Positions 38,227-47,307 of a stretch of 64,000 nucleotides of DNA are shown one piece after another. Origin of the DNA: Acinetobacter albensis. Its GTDB lineage: Bacteria > Pseudomonadota > Gammaproteobacteria > Pseudomonadales > Moraxellaceae. A program made the position numbers and the translations under genes. Under the pieces are notes generated by a model, which made no database searches, had not been told where the DNA came from, and saw nothing but the letters and a program-made list of their open reading frames with translations. The stretch spans positions 124,001 to 188,000 of the forward strand of contig NZ_FMBK01000002.1 of assembly GCF_900095025.1 (NCBI RefSeq), in the 5' to 3' direction. The stretch's first letter is position 1. Each line of letters begins with the position of its first letter.

Positions 38227-39375
38227 CTATAAATACTTAAGAATGCGAATATGCTTGTTTCTATGTTTAAAGTCCGAAAACTTCAGCATGAGTGGATAAA
38301 GCAAAATACTGAGCATAATAGAAATCAGCCATAAAGATGAAACATGATCGACGCCAAAATACGCGCCATGAGTTTTGCCAAACACTTCTATTGCCAGTAA
38401 ATAGAGTGCTTTGAGTACATATAAGTGTACGATATAAAAAAACATGGGAACGGAACCGAAAATGATCAATGGTTTAATCCAATTTTTATTTTCCACTTTT
38501 TGAATGAACACCAAAAGTATTAATCCAAGACCGACATTCCATAAGATAAACAGCAATGATGGCGGATACTTGGTCAGATTCATAAAACTCATAATCGTTT
38601 CAAGGGAGGTTGGCATCATTGACCAAGCTTGATCGCCATACACATTCATAGTTCTCAAAATAAAAAATAAACAGATACTACTCAAGCCAAAGCCCATCAA
38701 TATTTTATTTCTTTTCGCAATATCTTGAGCGGAATTAAATACCGTGTAGCCAATACAATAACCCAGTGTAATAACGCCAATCCAAGGCAGCAAAGGATAA
38801 GATGTTCTAAAACGAATATGCTCACCCAATTCGATCCAGCCTCGTTCATGCAAAATAAACCATATATTTTGAACAATAGGGAGATGCTCAAAGGACACTT
38901 GATCCAGTAAGTTGTGACCAAAAATAATGCTGAGACTGATCACCCAGAGCAATGGTTGTGAAAAGCCAATTAGACCAGCCAGAACCACCATACTTAAACC
39001 AATTGCCCAAATAACCTGCAAATAAATAACATCAGGCGGGAACTGTCCTGTCCATGCAAAATTGATCACAATGAGTTCTAAAAAAATAAGGAAAAGGCCA
39101 CGTTTAAGTAAAAACATGCGCGTCATTGCAATACTGTTATTTTTAGCTTGATACAGATAAGCCGATAAACCCGTTAATACTACAAAAACAGGCGCACATA
39201 AATGCGCCAAAATTCTGCTAAAGAAAAGCGATTCATCTGTTCCTGATATCAGCATCGGATCAGGAACCTGATGATGCAGATAAAATGTTTCTCTGACATG
39301 ATCGACCATCATAATTAAAATGACGAGTCCTCTTAAGGCATCAATTGCTTGTAAGCGTTGTGAAGGTATAGACAT
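38227..39375 (-). CDS. DUF1624/HGSNAT-like membrane acyltransferase
   Basis: A 382-residue membrane protein with about ten helices. It begins AIDALRGLVILIMMVDHVRE (about 11-30), the signature of the heparan-alpha-glucosaminide N-acetyltransferase catalytic family (DUF1624), with a His in helix 1. Family members move acyl groups across the membrane to sugars; the bacterial substrates are mostly unknown. It is the outermost gene of the iron-linked run, 186 bases from receptor 2, with a related upstream motif. A role in modifying a siderophore or a surface glycan is only a guess. Confidence 0.8.
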   Translation of the reverse strand: MSIPSQRLQAIDALRGLVILIMMVDHVRETFYLHHQVPDPMLISGTDESLFFSRILAHLCAPVFVVLTGLSAYLYQAKNNSIAMTRMFLLKRGLFLIFLELIVINFAWTGQFPPDVIYLQVIWAIGLSMVVLAGLIGFSQPLLWVISLSIIFGHNLLDQVSFEHLPIVQNIWFILHERGWIELGEHIRFRTSYPLLPWIGVITLGYCIGYTVFNSAQDIAKRNKILMGFGLSSICLFFILRTMNVYGDQAWSMMPTSLETIMSFMNLTKYPPSLLFILWNVGLGLILLVFIQKVENKNWIKPLIIFGSVPMFFYIVHLYVLKALYLLAIEVFGKTHGAYFGVDHVSSLWLISIMLSILLYPLMLKFSDFKHRNKHIRILKYL

Positions 39376-39390
39376 AAAAAGAACTAAAAA

Positions 39391-39419
39391 TTAATTGTTA
39401 TGATATATCGTAACATTAA
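39391..39419 (-). promoter_or_regulatory. imperfect palindrome upstream of the DUF1624 gene
   Basis: TTAATTGTTATGAT and ATCGTAACATTAA form an interrupted dyad 16-44 bases before the start codon. It shares TAACATTAATT with the region before receptor 2. Confidence 0.4.
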
Positions 39420-39715
39420 TTTGGGCATTTTTTTAGTATTCGCATACATTTGTGGATGCAGATCAATTTAATTTTTAAAAGAATGAAAATGAATTGATGT
39501 TCTAAAAGTGATTGAGGTGATTGCTTTAAATTAATGTAATATAGCTTTTAAGCGTATAGCTATTTAGATGTGCACTGCACATACTTAGGATGCGTTTAGA
39601 TAATAAAGATGATTTTTGAAATCTACTATACATCGATAACCAATAGTACTGAGTTGTTAATAATCTTGAGATCGTGAAAAAGAGAAAAACTAGAATATAA
39701 AACCACAGATAAGAA
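39420..39715. other. AT-rich spacer before the tRNA-Asn cluster
   Basis: No gene or structured RNA recognised. Confidence 0.45.
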
Positions 39716-39742
39716 AAAACCCACTTAAATAAAGTGGGTTTT
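39716..39742 (-). terminator. terminator of tRNA-Asn copy 1
   Basis: AAAACCCACTT/AAGTGGGTTTT; the T-run on the minus strand lies 8 bases past the tRNA 3' end. Confidence 0.85.
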
Positions 39743-39749
39743 TAAAATT

Positions 39750-39825
39750 TGGCTCTCCAACCTGGGCTCGAACCAGGGACCTGCGGATTAACAGTCCGTC
39801 GCTCTACCGACTGAGCTATTGGAGA
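39750..39825 (-). tRNA. tRNA-Asn(GTT), copy 1
   Basis: A 76-base cloverleaf with encoded CCA. The acceptor stem is TCTCCAA/TTGGAGA, the anticodon loop is CTGTTAA with anticodon GTT, and the T arm contains GGTTCGAGCC. Identical to copies 3 and 4. Confidence 0.97.
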
Positions 39826-40000
39826 ATCTGAAACGGATTCTATTGACCTAAAAGGTTTTGGTCAAGTCTCTTTCTATAAAAATTGCTAAAACTGAGTTTA
39901 ACTGTTTCTAAAATCGGCATTTTGGATCAGATGAGGCGCGATATTTTAGTTTCAATGTTTGATTTAAAACAAGTAGGCTGTTTTTTAAAAAAAGGAATAA

Positions 40001-40034
40001 AAAAAGCCTACTCATTTAATCAAGTAGGCTTTTT
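40001..40034 (-). terminator. terminator of tRNA-Asn copies 2 and 3
   Basis: AAAAAGCCTACT/AGTAGGCTTTTT, 8 bases past copy 2 on the minus strand. A partial duplicate of its right arm (CAAGTAGGCT) appears about 50 bases further on, near 39970. Confidence 0.88.
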
Positions 40035-40041
40035 AGAATCT

Positions 40042-40117
40042 TGGCTCTTCCACCTGGGCTCGAACCAGGGACCTGCGGATTAACAGTCCGTCGCTCTACC
40101 AACTGAGCTATGGAAGA
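40042..40117 (-). tRNA. tRNA-Asn(GTT), copy 2, variant acceptor stem
   Basis: A 76-base tRNA with anticodon GTT and encoded CCA. It differs from the other three copies by two compensated base-pair changes in the acceptor stem (TCTTCCA/TGGAAGA) and one D-loop change (C to T). The folding is preserved, so it should be functional. It lies 5 bases from copy 3 and is probably cotranscribed with it. Confidence 0.95.
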
Positions 40118-40122
40118 ATAGA

Positions 40123-40198
40123 TGGCTCTCCAACCTGGGCTCGAACCAGGGACCTGCGGATTAACAGTCCGTCGCTCTACCGACTGAGCTATTGGAGA
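40123..40198 (-). tRNA. tRNA-Asn(GTT), copy 3
   Basis: A 76-base cloverleaf identical to copy 1 and the first transcribed of the tandem pair with copy 2. Confidence 0.97.
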
Positions 40199-40305
40199 AT
40201 CTGAAGCGCATTCTAGGGATGAAAACCTAGCTCGTCAACATGTAAAGCTAAAGAAATGAATCATTTGCCTTATAATTATGCAGATCAGGCTGAAAAATGA
40301 AAAAA

Positions 40306-40322
40306 CCACCCCAAAAGGGTGG
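40306..40322 (-). terminator. sodB terminator
   Basis: CCACCC/GGGTGG with a CAAAA loop; six T residues follow on the minus strand, 34 bases past the sodB stop. Confidence 0.85.
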
Positions 40323-40356
40323 CTTTTTTACACAAAAATAAAATTTATTTTAAATC

Positions 40357-40983
40357 TTATTTTTCAACGCCAGCTTCTTGGCCAGCATATTTTGCATTCG
40401 CATAATCCCAGTTCACTAAGCTTTCTAGGAAAGTAGAGATGTATTTAGGACGTGCATTACGGAAGTCGATGTAATAAGCATGTTCCCAAACGTCAATTGT
40501 CAATACTGCAACTTTACCATGTGCCATTGGAGTATCAGCATTTGCAGTTTTAAGAATAGACAAGTTACCGTTTACTTCGTCAGCGACTAACCAAGCCCAA
40601 CCTGAACCAAATTGAGTAGTGGCAGCAGCAGCAAATTCTTCAGCAAATTTTTCGTAAGAACCGAAGGCTTCGTCAATTTTAGCCGCTAGAGTACCAGTCG
40701 CTTTACCGCCACCGTTTTTAGCCATACAGTTCCAGTAAAAAGTATGGTTCCAAACTTGAGCAGCATTGTTGAAAATGCCTGCTTTCGCTGCATCGCCTGC
40801 AGTTGCTGTAATAATTTCTTCTAAGGTTTTGCCTTCAAGCTCAGTTCCTTTGATGAGATTATTGATGTTAACCACATAGGTATTGTGGTGTTTGTCATGA
40901 TGGTATTCTAAAGTTTCTTTGCTGATGTGTGGAGCAAGATCTTCATAACCGTATGGAAGTGCTGGTAAAGTAATGGTTGTCAT
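40357..40983 (-). CDS. sodB: superoxide dismutase (Fe type)
   Basis: Dismutates superoxide to hydrogen peroxide and oxygen in the cytoplasm. It has 208 residues. The metal ligands are His in YHHDKHHNTYV (near 27), His in QVWNHTFYWNC (near 75), and Asp and His in DVWEHAYYIDFRNARPKY (near 160). The Gln in AAQVWNHTFYW and overall similarity point to the iron enzyme rather than the Mn type. Confidence 0.95.
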   Translation of the reverse strand: MTTITLPALPYGYEDLAPHISKETLEYHHDKHHNTYVVNINNLIKGTELEGKTLEEIITATAGDAAKAGIFNNAAQVWNHTFYWNCMAKNGGGKATGTLAAKIDEAFGSYEKFAEEFAAAATTQFGSGWAWLVADEVNGNLSILKTANADTPMAHGKVAVLTIDVWEHAYYIDFRNARPKYISTFLESLVNWDYANAKYAGQEAGVEK

Positions 40984-41140
40984 GTTTTCAATTCCTTGCG
41001 TTTTTGCTGGGTTTTGACATTAAGTGCTTTATTGTAATGGATTATTGAGGCAAATTGCGCATTGCGTATAAATAACAATACAGAATAAAACCTGAATTTA
41101 TACGTATAAAGAAAAAAGCCAAACACAGCGGTTTTTAAAA

Positions 41141-41899
41141 TCAAATCGGATTGTTTAATTCGAAATAACTATACTCAATATTGAACTGTTCTGAAATAGC
41201 TTTTCCAAGGCGTTGTACCCCAAAACGCTCGGTGGCATGATGTCCGCACGCGTAATAATGAACATTCAATTCCTTGGCTTCATAGAAAGTGCGTTCACTG
41301 ACTTCGCCAGAAATATAAGCATCACAATTTTGCTCCGCAGCTTTAACAATGAAATCTTGTGCGCCTCCAGTACAATATCCAATTTTTTGAATGCTGGCTT
41401 TTTCTGCAGCAAGATGAGTCACATCGAATTTTAAGCGTGTCGATACATAGTGTTTAAAGTCTGTCGCAGACATGGGCTGTTTTAAATAACCGATATTGCC
41501 AATAGGATGGCGTTCAGAAGGATCTAACGCTTCAATATTTTCTAATTCTAAAAGATCTGCAATTGATACATTATTTCCTAAAGTAGGGTGGCTATCTAAT
41601 GGTAAGTGGTAAGCCAATAAGGAAATGTCATGTTGAATTAAACGTTTAATTCGTTTACCACGCATTCCTGTAATCGGGTACGGTTCACCTTTCCAAAAAT
41701 AACCATGATGTACCAAAAGTAAATTAGCGCCTTGTTCAATCGCGGCCTCAATGGCATCTTGTGATGCTGTTACCGCACATAAAATTTTATTGACCTCTGC
41801 GTCTCCTTCAATTTGTAAGCCATTGGGTGCATAGTCTTTAAATTCATGTGATTTCAAAGTGTGGTCACACCATTGAATAATCTCGCTGAGCTTTGCCAT
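41141..41899 (-). CDS. Nif3-like dinuclear metal-centre protein
   Basis: A 252-residue protein of the YbgI/Nif3 family. The His-rich metal residues are seen in LLLVHHGYFW (near 60-70), AYHLPLDSHPTLGNN (near 96-110) and the C-terminal ACGHHATERFGVQRLG. Members form hexameric rings with two metals per subunit; their cellular role is unsettled. It is divergent from the DegS-like protease gene, a pairing seen in other gammaproteobacteria as far as I recall. Confidence 0.92.
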   Translation of the reverse strand: MAKLSEIIQWCDHTLKSHEFKDYAPNGLQIEGDAEVNKILCAVTASQDAIEAAIEQGANLLLVHHGYFWKGEPYPITGMRGKRIKRLIQHDISLLAYHLPLDSHPTLGNNVSIADLLELENIEALDPSERHPIGNIGYLKQPMSATDFKHYVSTRLKFDVTHLAAEKASIQKIGYCTGGAQDFIVKAAEQNCDAYISGEVSERTFYEAKELNVHYYACGHHATERFGVQRLGKAISEQFNIEYSYFELNNPI

Positions 41900-42069
41900 A
41901 AATGTTCACATCCCTCACTATCAGTAACCATCAAAACATATTTTGAATTGTAACTAAAGCATGACAAAACTCTTGAACTATTTTTATGTTTCTTATTGTG
42001 TTTCATTTTACAATGGCACATAAATTACTTAGTCATCAACGAATTAAAATATTTTTAGAGGATATTAAC

Positions 42070-43251
42070 GTGCGCCGCACATTTTCATGGTTACCTTGGG
42101 TTTTACTCATTTTAGTTACTCTGGGTTTTCTCGGATGGCAACAATATCAAAAGCCCAAAGCACCTGTGGCTGCTGATGGTATAAAAATGCCTGCAGAAAA
42201 ATTAGAGCCATTGATTGACACAACTCGAACAGGTGGGGTTGATTCTTATAGTGCGGCTGTGAAAGTGGCAGCACCAGCAGTGGTCAATATTTTTACCATG
42301 CAGAAAGTAAAGAAAAACCAGCATCCTTTATTAAATGATCCTGCATTTCGTGAGTTCTTTGGTGATCAACTTCCAGATCAATTCGCTCAGGAACAGAATG
42401 AAAATAGTCTTGGATCGGGGGTGATTGTTCGTTCTGATGGTTATATTTTGACCAATAATCACGTCATTGCACAAGCTGATCAGATTGTGGTGGGCTTAAA
42501 TGATGGGCGTCGTGCAACGGCAAAAATTATTGGTACCGATCCAGATTCTGACCTTGCTGTGATTAAAATTGAACTCGATAAATTACCTGTTTTACCGTTT
42601 AAATTAAGTGGTAATGAAGTCGGTGATGTGGTTCTTGCGATTGGTAATCCGTTCGGAGTGGGTCAAACGGTTACACAGGGCATTATTTCTGCCACCAATC
42701 GTTCAGATTTAGGGATTAATACCTATGAAGATTTTATTCAAACTGATGCTGCAATTAACCCAGGAAACTCGGGTGGTGCACTCATAGATGTGGCAGGTAA
42801 CTTAATTGGGGTGAATACGGCTATTTTTTCTCAATCTGGCGGTTCATTGGGTATTGGTTTTGCCATTCCTGCCAAAGTATGTCAACAAATTCTCAATTCA
42901 ATTTTAAAAGATGGTCGAGTGGTACGTGGTTGGCTGGGAATCAGTCTAATGCCTGTACAGCAGGATAATATTCTTGAGCCTAAGCAAAGTGGCGTGGTCG
43001 TTGCAGACGTTTTAGCTGATGGCCCCGCGGCAACTGCGGGAATTAAGAAAGCAGACAAGATTATTCAAGTGAATGATGAACTGATTAATTCAGCATCACA
43101 TTTAATTAATTATGTCGCATTACAAGCACCAAATAGCACGATTAAGGTGAATGTGATTCGTAACGAACAGCCTTTAACTTTAAACGTGGTGGTTGGGGAA
43201 CGCAAAGCACAAAATAATAGTTCGCAATATATTCCTTTACCACAACGCTAA
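42070..43251 (+). CDS. DegS-like serine protease (trypsin-like plus one PDZ)
   Basis: A periplasm-facing serine protease anchored by one N-terminal helix (WLPWVLLILVTLGFLGW). The triad is His in LTNNHVIAQ, Asp in DPDSDLAVIKI and Ser in NPGNSGGALID. One PDZ domain occupies about the last 100 residues. A single PDZ and a membrane anchor fit DegS, the regulated protease of envelope-stress signalling, better than DegP. I chose GTG 42070 because AGAGGA lies 7 bases upstream; it gives 393 residues with the anchor at the N-terminus. A longer frame opens at 41986. No rse genes are nearby. Confidence 0.88.
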   Translation: MRRTFSWLPWVLLILVTLGFLGWQQYQKPKAPVAADGIKMPAEKLEPLIDTTRTGGVDSYSAAVKVAAPAVVNIFTMQKVKKNQHPLLNDPAFREFFGDQLPDQFAQEQNENSLGSGVIVRSDGYILTNNHVIAQADQIVVGLNDGRRATAKIIGTDPDSDLAVIKIELDKLPVLPFKLSGNEVGDVVLAIGNPFGVGQTVTQGIISATNRSDLGINTYEDFIQTDAAINPGNSGGALIDVAGNLIGVNTAIFSQSGGSLGIGFAIPAKVCQQILNSILKDGRVVRGWLGISLMPVQQDNILEPKQSGVVVADVLADGPAATAGIKKADKIIQVNDELINSASHLINYVALQAPNSTIKVNVIRNEQPLTLNVVVGERKAQNNSSQYIPLPQR

Positions 43252-43290
43252 AGCTTTGAGGGGTATTTACTCATTTCCAAATATAGGTTT

Positions 43291-43312
43291 AAAGCGCATT
43301 TCGATGCGCTTT
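43291..43312 (+). terminator. terminator of the DegS-like gene
   Basis: AAAGCGCAT/ATGCGCTTT closed by a stable TTCG tetraloop and followed by a T-run. Confidence 0.92.
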
Positions 43313-43413
43313 TTTCTTTTTAAATTTTAAAAAATCCAATTAAACTTCTTTCCAGCATAAGCTGGAAGTCAAATACTCAATAAGTCAGTTTAAAAACAAA
43401 TAATTTAAGCAAA

Positions 43414-43445
43414 AAAAAGCCCACTTTAATGCTGTGGGCTTTTTC
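43414..43445 (-). terminator. terminator of tRNA-Asn copy 4
   Basis: AAAAAGCCCAC/GTGGGCTTTTT located just past the tRNA 3' end on the minus strand. Confidence 0.85.
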
Positions 43446-43450
43446 GTATT

Positions 43451-43526
43451 TGGCTCTCCAACCTGGGCTCGAACCAGGGACCTGCGGATTAACAGTCCGT
43501 CGCTCTACCGACTGAGCTATTGGAGA
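43451..43526 (-). tRNA. tRNA-Asn(GTT), copy 4
   Basis: A 76-base cloverleaf identical to copies 1 and 3, with its own terminator. It stands 3.3 kb from the main cluster, separated by sodB, the Nif3-like gene and the protease gene. Confidence 0.97.
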
Positions 43527-43764
43527 ATCTGAATGCGATTATAAGGAGATTTTGTAGACGGTCAAGCTAAAAATGTCACGATAGCTTCATTTTTGTGTTG
43601 TATGCTTTTATTTTAAGCAAATAAATTAAAAGTCTTAAAAAAACTTGCACAGCCAAAATAGGCTTGTTAGATTAAATACATAACAGAGGGTTTGAATGAA
43701 AGTTCAACCAGTGTGGATTTAAACCAACTTGCCAGCACTAAAATGGCTAAACAGGAGAAAGCGA

Positions 43765-44220
43765 ATGCATACGCTGACGATTGCCGAAATCTTTTCAAAT
43801 TTTTCTTTTTATCAAAATCATTATATTTCGATTATTCAAGATCCAGAACGCTATCAGACTGCGGTTGAAGATGCTTATATCCAAGTATGGCCTGTCGGAA
43901 CACAGCCTTTGTATTTAGGTGATTTGCTGCAACTTTGGTTCAGTGATAAATGGTTGATTAATACTCCATGCCAATTACTTCTGGATAGTTATTCAAATGG
44001 ACGCAAGCAATCTTTGCAACGCGATCACGATTTATACTTATATCAATTAAATGGGAGCGCGTTATCTGGACGAAATAATTCAAAAGTTTGGTCTCGGTCA
44101 GAGCAAAAAAAGCTTTCTGTATCATTGGATAGTGTATTTAAATATTTGTGTATTTATAAAGGAACGACACGTCCAGAAGATACGTTGATTATCGAAAAAC
44201 CTTTAAAATCTGCTGGCTAA
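43765..44220 (+). CDS. conserved hypothetical protein
   Basis: 151 residues; I do not recognise the family. It is soluble by composition, with aromatic-rich segments (IAEIFSNFSFYQNHYISII near 6-25, VWPVGTQPLYLGDLLQLWF near 43-61) and a basic, polar second half. No signal peptide or transmembrane helix is seen. The start is ATG 43765 because AGGAG lies 7 bases ahead; a longer frame begins at 43729. It stands alone between a tRNA and a convergent thioesterase. Confidence 0.7.
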   Translation: MHTLTIAEIFSNFSFYQNHYISIIQDPERYQTAVEDAYIQVWPVGTQPLYLGDLLQLWFSDKWLINTPCQLLLDSYSNGRKQSLQRDHDLYLYQLNGSALSGRNNSKVWSRSEQKKLSVSLDSVFKYLCIYKGTTRPEDTLIIEKPLKSAG

Positions 44221-44295
44221 CTAGTACTGTTCAAACATGAGAGCTTAGGCGAAATGCTTAAGCTCTAAAAATACTTGAATCTCAATTTTCATATT

Positions 44296-44730
44296 TTAAG
44301 GTCGAATAATCATGCAGGTTGCAGTTGCATGTGCATAAATTTTCCCATCTTCATCGGTAATTTTACCTTCTGAGATGCCTAAATTCTTACTAATATTAAT
44401 GACGTTACCGACAGCTTGAAGTTCTTTATTCTGTGGAATAGGGCGGCACATTTTAATATTTAAATCGATGGTGCCATATCCGACGCCCGCTTCTAACATA
44501 CTGTGCACTGCACAACCTGTTACCGAATCTAGAACCGTGGCTGCAAAGCCTCCATGAACACCACCAAGCGGATTCAAATGGCGTTGATCTGCTTTGACTG
44601 TAAAGCGAACAGTTCCGTGAGTGACTTCATACGGTTGCATTGGAATGGTTTCACTAATACTGGCCGGTGGAATTTTTCCTACACACATTGCCTGTAAAAG
44701 TTGCAGTCCTGTCATTTCTTTTGGGTTCAT
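44296..44730 (-). CDS. PaaI-family hotdog thioesterase
   Basis: A 144-residue hotdog-fold acyl-CoA thioesterase. The family signature is in NPLGGVHGGFAATVLDSVTGCAVHSML (about 52-78), with His-Gly-Gly and the Asp of the active site. Substrate could be an aryl- or acyl-CoA; nothing next to it decides this. It is transcribed alone on the minus strand. Confidence 0.88.
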   Translation of the reverse strand: MNPKEMTGLQLLQAMCVGKIPPASISETIPMQPYEVTHGTVRFTVKADQRHLNPLGGVHGGFAATVLDSVTGCAVHSMLEAGVGYGTIDLNIKMCRPIPQNKELQAVGNVINISKNLGISEGKITDEDGKIYAHATATCMIIRP

Positions 44731-44908
44731 TGTTTTTTCTCAATTATTAAAGATATTAAAATAAGAATCTACCAGTAACTTAATGCGCTGTTTTATATTC
44801 GTCAAGCTAAGCAGGGAAGATGATTGAAAAAGCTGAACATACAAATTAGTGATTGATATTAATCTAGAAGAAGCAGTTTTCGTATTTAGTATTTATGTAG
44901 ATAATTAA

Positions 44909-44935
44909 AAAAACCCACGAATATCGTGGGTTTTT
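44909..44935 (-). terminator. terminator of the aminotransferase gene
   Basis: AAAAACCCACGA/TCGTGGGTTTTT, a strong hairpin with a T-run on the minus strand. Confidence 0.88.
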
Positions 44936-44963
44936 GTAATTTAAAGATTGAAACTCTTATCGA

Positions 44964-46190
44964 TTATTTTTCAGCAGCAATTGAAGCAATTGCAGCGTCT
45001 ACGCCATCGATTGAGTCGGCTGCTTTCTTAATACGTGCAAGCGCATCTACAAGGACTTCATCAGCAGTGGCATATGAAATACGCATGAAACCACCTAAGC
45101 CGAATGCATCACCAGGAACCACTGCAACACCCGTTTCTTCCAATAACCATTCAGAGAATTCTGTGCAAGATTTTAGACCTTTTGCACGAATAAGAGGTTT
45201 GATGTTGGCATAAGCATAGAATGCACCATCAGCAGGTAAACAAGAAATACCATTGATGTCATTTAAGCCTTGAATCACTAAGTCATGACGACGCTTGAAC
45301 GCTTCAATCATAGGTTTAAGAACATCTTGAGAACCATTCAAGGCAGCTTCAGCAGCAACTTGTGAAATAGACGTTGGATTTGAGGTTGATTGCGATTGAA
45401 TTTTTTTCATTGCGCCAATCAGTTTTGCAGGACCCGCTGCATATCCAATACGCCAGCCTGTCATTGCATAGGCTTTAGACACACCATTTAACACGATAGT
45501 GCGGTCATAAAGGTCAGGTGCAACTGTTGCGATGTTATAGAATTGGTCGTCCCAACGAATTGGTTCGTACATATCGTCAGAAGCGATATAGACTTCTGGA
45601 TATTTACGAAGTACTTCAGCCAGAGCTTCTAATTCCGCTTTGGTATAGATCATACCTGTTGGATTTGATGGGCTGTTGAGCACCACTAAACGCGTTTTGT
45701 CTGTAATTGCTGCTTCTAGTTGAGCAGGGGTGATTTTAAAACGTTGTTCTTCACCACATTTTACAATAACAGGTACGCCTTCAGCGATAATGACCATGTC
45801 TGGATAGCTCACCCAAAATGGTGCAGGGATGATGACTTCATCGCCTTTGTTTAACAAAGCCAAGGCTAAGTTAAAAAATGACTGCTTACCACCACAAGAA
45901 ACCAAAATTTGGTTCGCTGCATAATCCAGATGATTGTCGCGTTTGAATTTTGCGATAATCGCCTTTTTAAGACTTGGAGTGCCATCAACAGCGGTATATT
46001 TGGTAAAACCGTTGTTAATTGCTGCAATTGCTGCATCTTTGATGTGTTGAGGAGTATCAAAATCTGGTTCACCTGCACCTAAACCAATCACGTTTTTACC
46101 CGCAGCTTTAAGTTCAGCGGCTTTATTGGTCACAGCAAGTGTAGGGGACGGTTTGATGGCATTTACACGATCAGAGAGACGTACGTCCAC
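44964..46190 (-). CDS. class I aminotransferase, aspartate aminotransferase type
   Basis: PLP enzyme of 408 residues exchanging amino groups between aspartate and 2-oxoglutarate, and possibly other acids. It has the N-terminal IGLGAGEPDFDTP (near 36-48), LNSPSNPTG (near 170), and the PLP lysine in NGVSKAYAMTGWRIGYAAG (near 240). This is the Ibeta subgroup typical of proteobacteria other than the E. coli AspC type. Prephenate aminotransferase activity is a possible addition in this subgroup. Confidence 0.9.
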   Translation of the reverse strand: MDVRLSDRVNAIKPSPTLAVTNKAAELKAAGKNVIGLGAGEPDFDTPQHIKDAAIAAINNGFTKYTAVDGTPSLKKAIIAKFKRDNHLDYAANQILVSCGGKQSFFNLALALLNKGDEVIIPAPFWVSYPDMVIIAEGVPVIVKCGEEQRFKITPAQLEAAITDKTRLVVLNSPSNPTGMIYTKAELEALAEVLRKYPEVYIASDDMYEPIRWDDQFYNIATVAPDLYDRTIVLNGVSKAYAMTGWRIGYAAGPAKLIGAMKKIQSQSTSNPTSISQVAAEAALNGSQDVLKPMIEAFKRRHDLVIQGLNDINGISCLPADGAFYAYANIKPLIRAKGLKSCTEFSEWLLEETGVAVVPGDAFGLGGFMRISYATADEVLVDALARIKKAADSIDGVDAAIASIAAEK

Positions 46191-46379
46191 GGCAGTATTC
46201 CTTCTTATGGGGGATTAAAAATAAAAAGCACACTATCTTAGCTTAAAAATAATGAAAAGGGGGCGTAGGCTGGGATGTCAGTTAAAAAAATATGGTTTTA
46301 TTGAAGAAAAAGTGATTGTGAAAAAGACTAAAAATATTCTTTTATATTGATTGATTTTTTTATTTTATAAAAATGCTTC

Positions 46380-46409
46380 AAGAATGGTTAGGTTGAGATA
46401 ACCATTCTT
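46380..46409 (-). terminator. map terminator hairpin
   Basis: A perfect 11-base inverted repeat (AAGAATGGTTA/TAACCATTCTT), 18 bases past the map stop on the minus strand. The T-run after it is imperfect. Confidence 0.55.
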
Positions 46410-46427
46410 AAAAGTTCAAATGAATCT

Positions 46428-47255
46428 TTATTGCACGAAGCGTGATAAATCTTCTTCAGGGCGCGCAGTAAGAACTTCGACGCCAGTTTTAGTCACTAAA
46501 AGGGTGTGCTCATATTGAGCAGATAAACTATGATCTTTAGTCACGACAGTCCATTTATCACCGAGAAGTTTGGTTTTCCAATCACCCCCATTAACCATAG
46601 GTTCAATGGTGAACGTCATGCCTTCTTCAAGAATCATACCGCTATTGCCTTGACCATAATGCAACACTTGAGGTTCGTCATGGAAAACAGTTCCAATCCC
46701 ATGACCACAATATTCACGAACTACGCCAAAACGTTCAGATTCGACATATTTTTGAATGGCATGACCAATATCCCCAATAGTCGAACCTGGTTTCACTGTT
46801 TCAATACCTAGATACATCGCTTCTTGAGCAACTTTACATAAACGATCAGCCAAAATAGAGGTTGTACCACCTACGATGTACATCATATTGGTATCACCGT
46901 GATAACCATCCTTAATCACGGTTACATCAATATTGAGGATGTCGCCTTTTTTGAGCTTTTTCGCATCTGATGGAATGCCATGGCACACCACGTGGTTTAC
47001 AGATGTACAAATTACATGTTGAAACGCAGGGCGACCCGGCGCTGCTCCATAGCCTAAGCAAGCTGGGATAGCATCTTGTTTATTCACAATATAATCATGA
47101 CAAATTGTATCAAGTTCTAAAGTGGTTACACCTGGCACAATATGTGGTTTGATCATATCCAAAACCTCAGCTGCCAGTCGTCCAGCAACCCGCATTTTCT
47201 CAATTTCATCTGGGGTTTTAATCAGGCGACGCGGAGCTTCGTAAGTACTGTTCAT
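46428..47255 (-). CDS. map: methionine aminopeptidase type I
   Basis: Removes the initiator methionine from new proteins. The 275-residue protein lacks a zinc-finger extension, as expected for type Ia. The five metal ligands are in LNIDVTVIKDGYHGDTNMMY (two Asp), GHGIG (His), and FTIEPM and YEHTLLV (Glu). It is divergent from rpsB, the same arrangement as in E. coli. Confidence 0.96.
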   Translation of the reverse strand: MNSTYEAPRRLIKTPDEIEKMRVAGRLAAEVLDMIKPHIVPGVTTLELDTICHDYIVNKQDAIPACLGYGAAPGRPAFQHVICTSVNHVVCHGIPSDAKKLKKGDILNIDVTVIKDGYHGDTNMMYIVGGTTSILADRLCKVAQEAMYLGIETVKPGSTIGDIGHAIQKYVESERFGVVREYCGHGIGTVFHDEPQVLHYGQGNSGMILEEGMTFTIEPMVNGGDWKTKLLGDKWTVVTKDHSLSAQYEHTLLVTKTGVEVLTARPEEDLSRFVQ

Positions 47256-47270
47256 GATCTCTAAAAACTT

Positions 47271-47300
47271 TTGGAAATTTATGTGTGACTATGGTATAAA
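47271..47300 (+). promoter_or_regulatory. rpsB promoter
   Basis: TTGGAA (47271-47276), an 18-base spacer, then TATAAA (47295-47300). A GC-rich discriminator (GCCGCCC) follows, as at stringently controlled ribosomal promoters. It implies a leader of about 155 bases. Confidence 0.5.
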
Positions 47301-47307
47301 TAGCCGC

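Noticed and set aside
39883..40083. 66-codon frame across the tRNA-Asn cluster
   Set aside because: It runs antisense through a terminator and into a tRNA gene, so it is not a real gene.
39750..43526. Repeated units at 39.75, 40.04, 40.12 and 43.45 kb as a CRISPR or mobile repeat
   Set aside because: They are four tRNA-Asn genes with full cloverleaf features.
44240..44266. Hairpin AGAGCTTA/TAAGCTCT between the hypothetical gene and the thioesterase as terminator
   Set aside because: No T-run on either strand in the right place.
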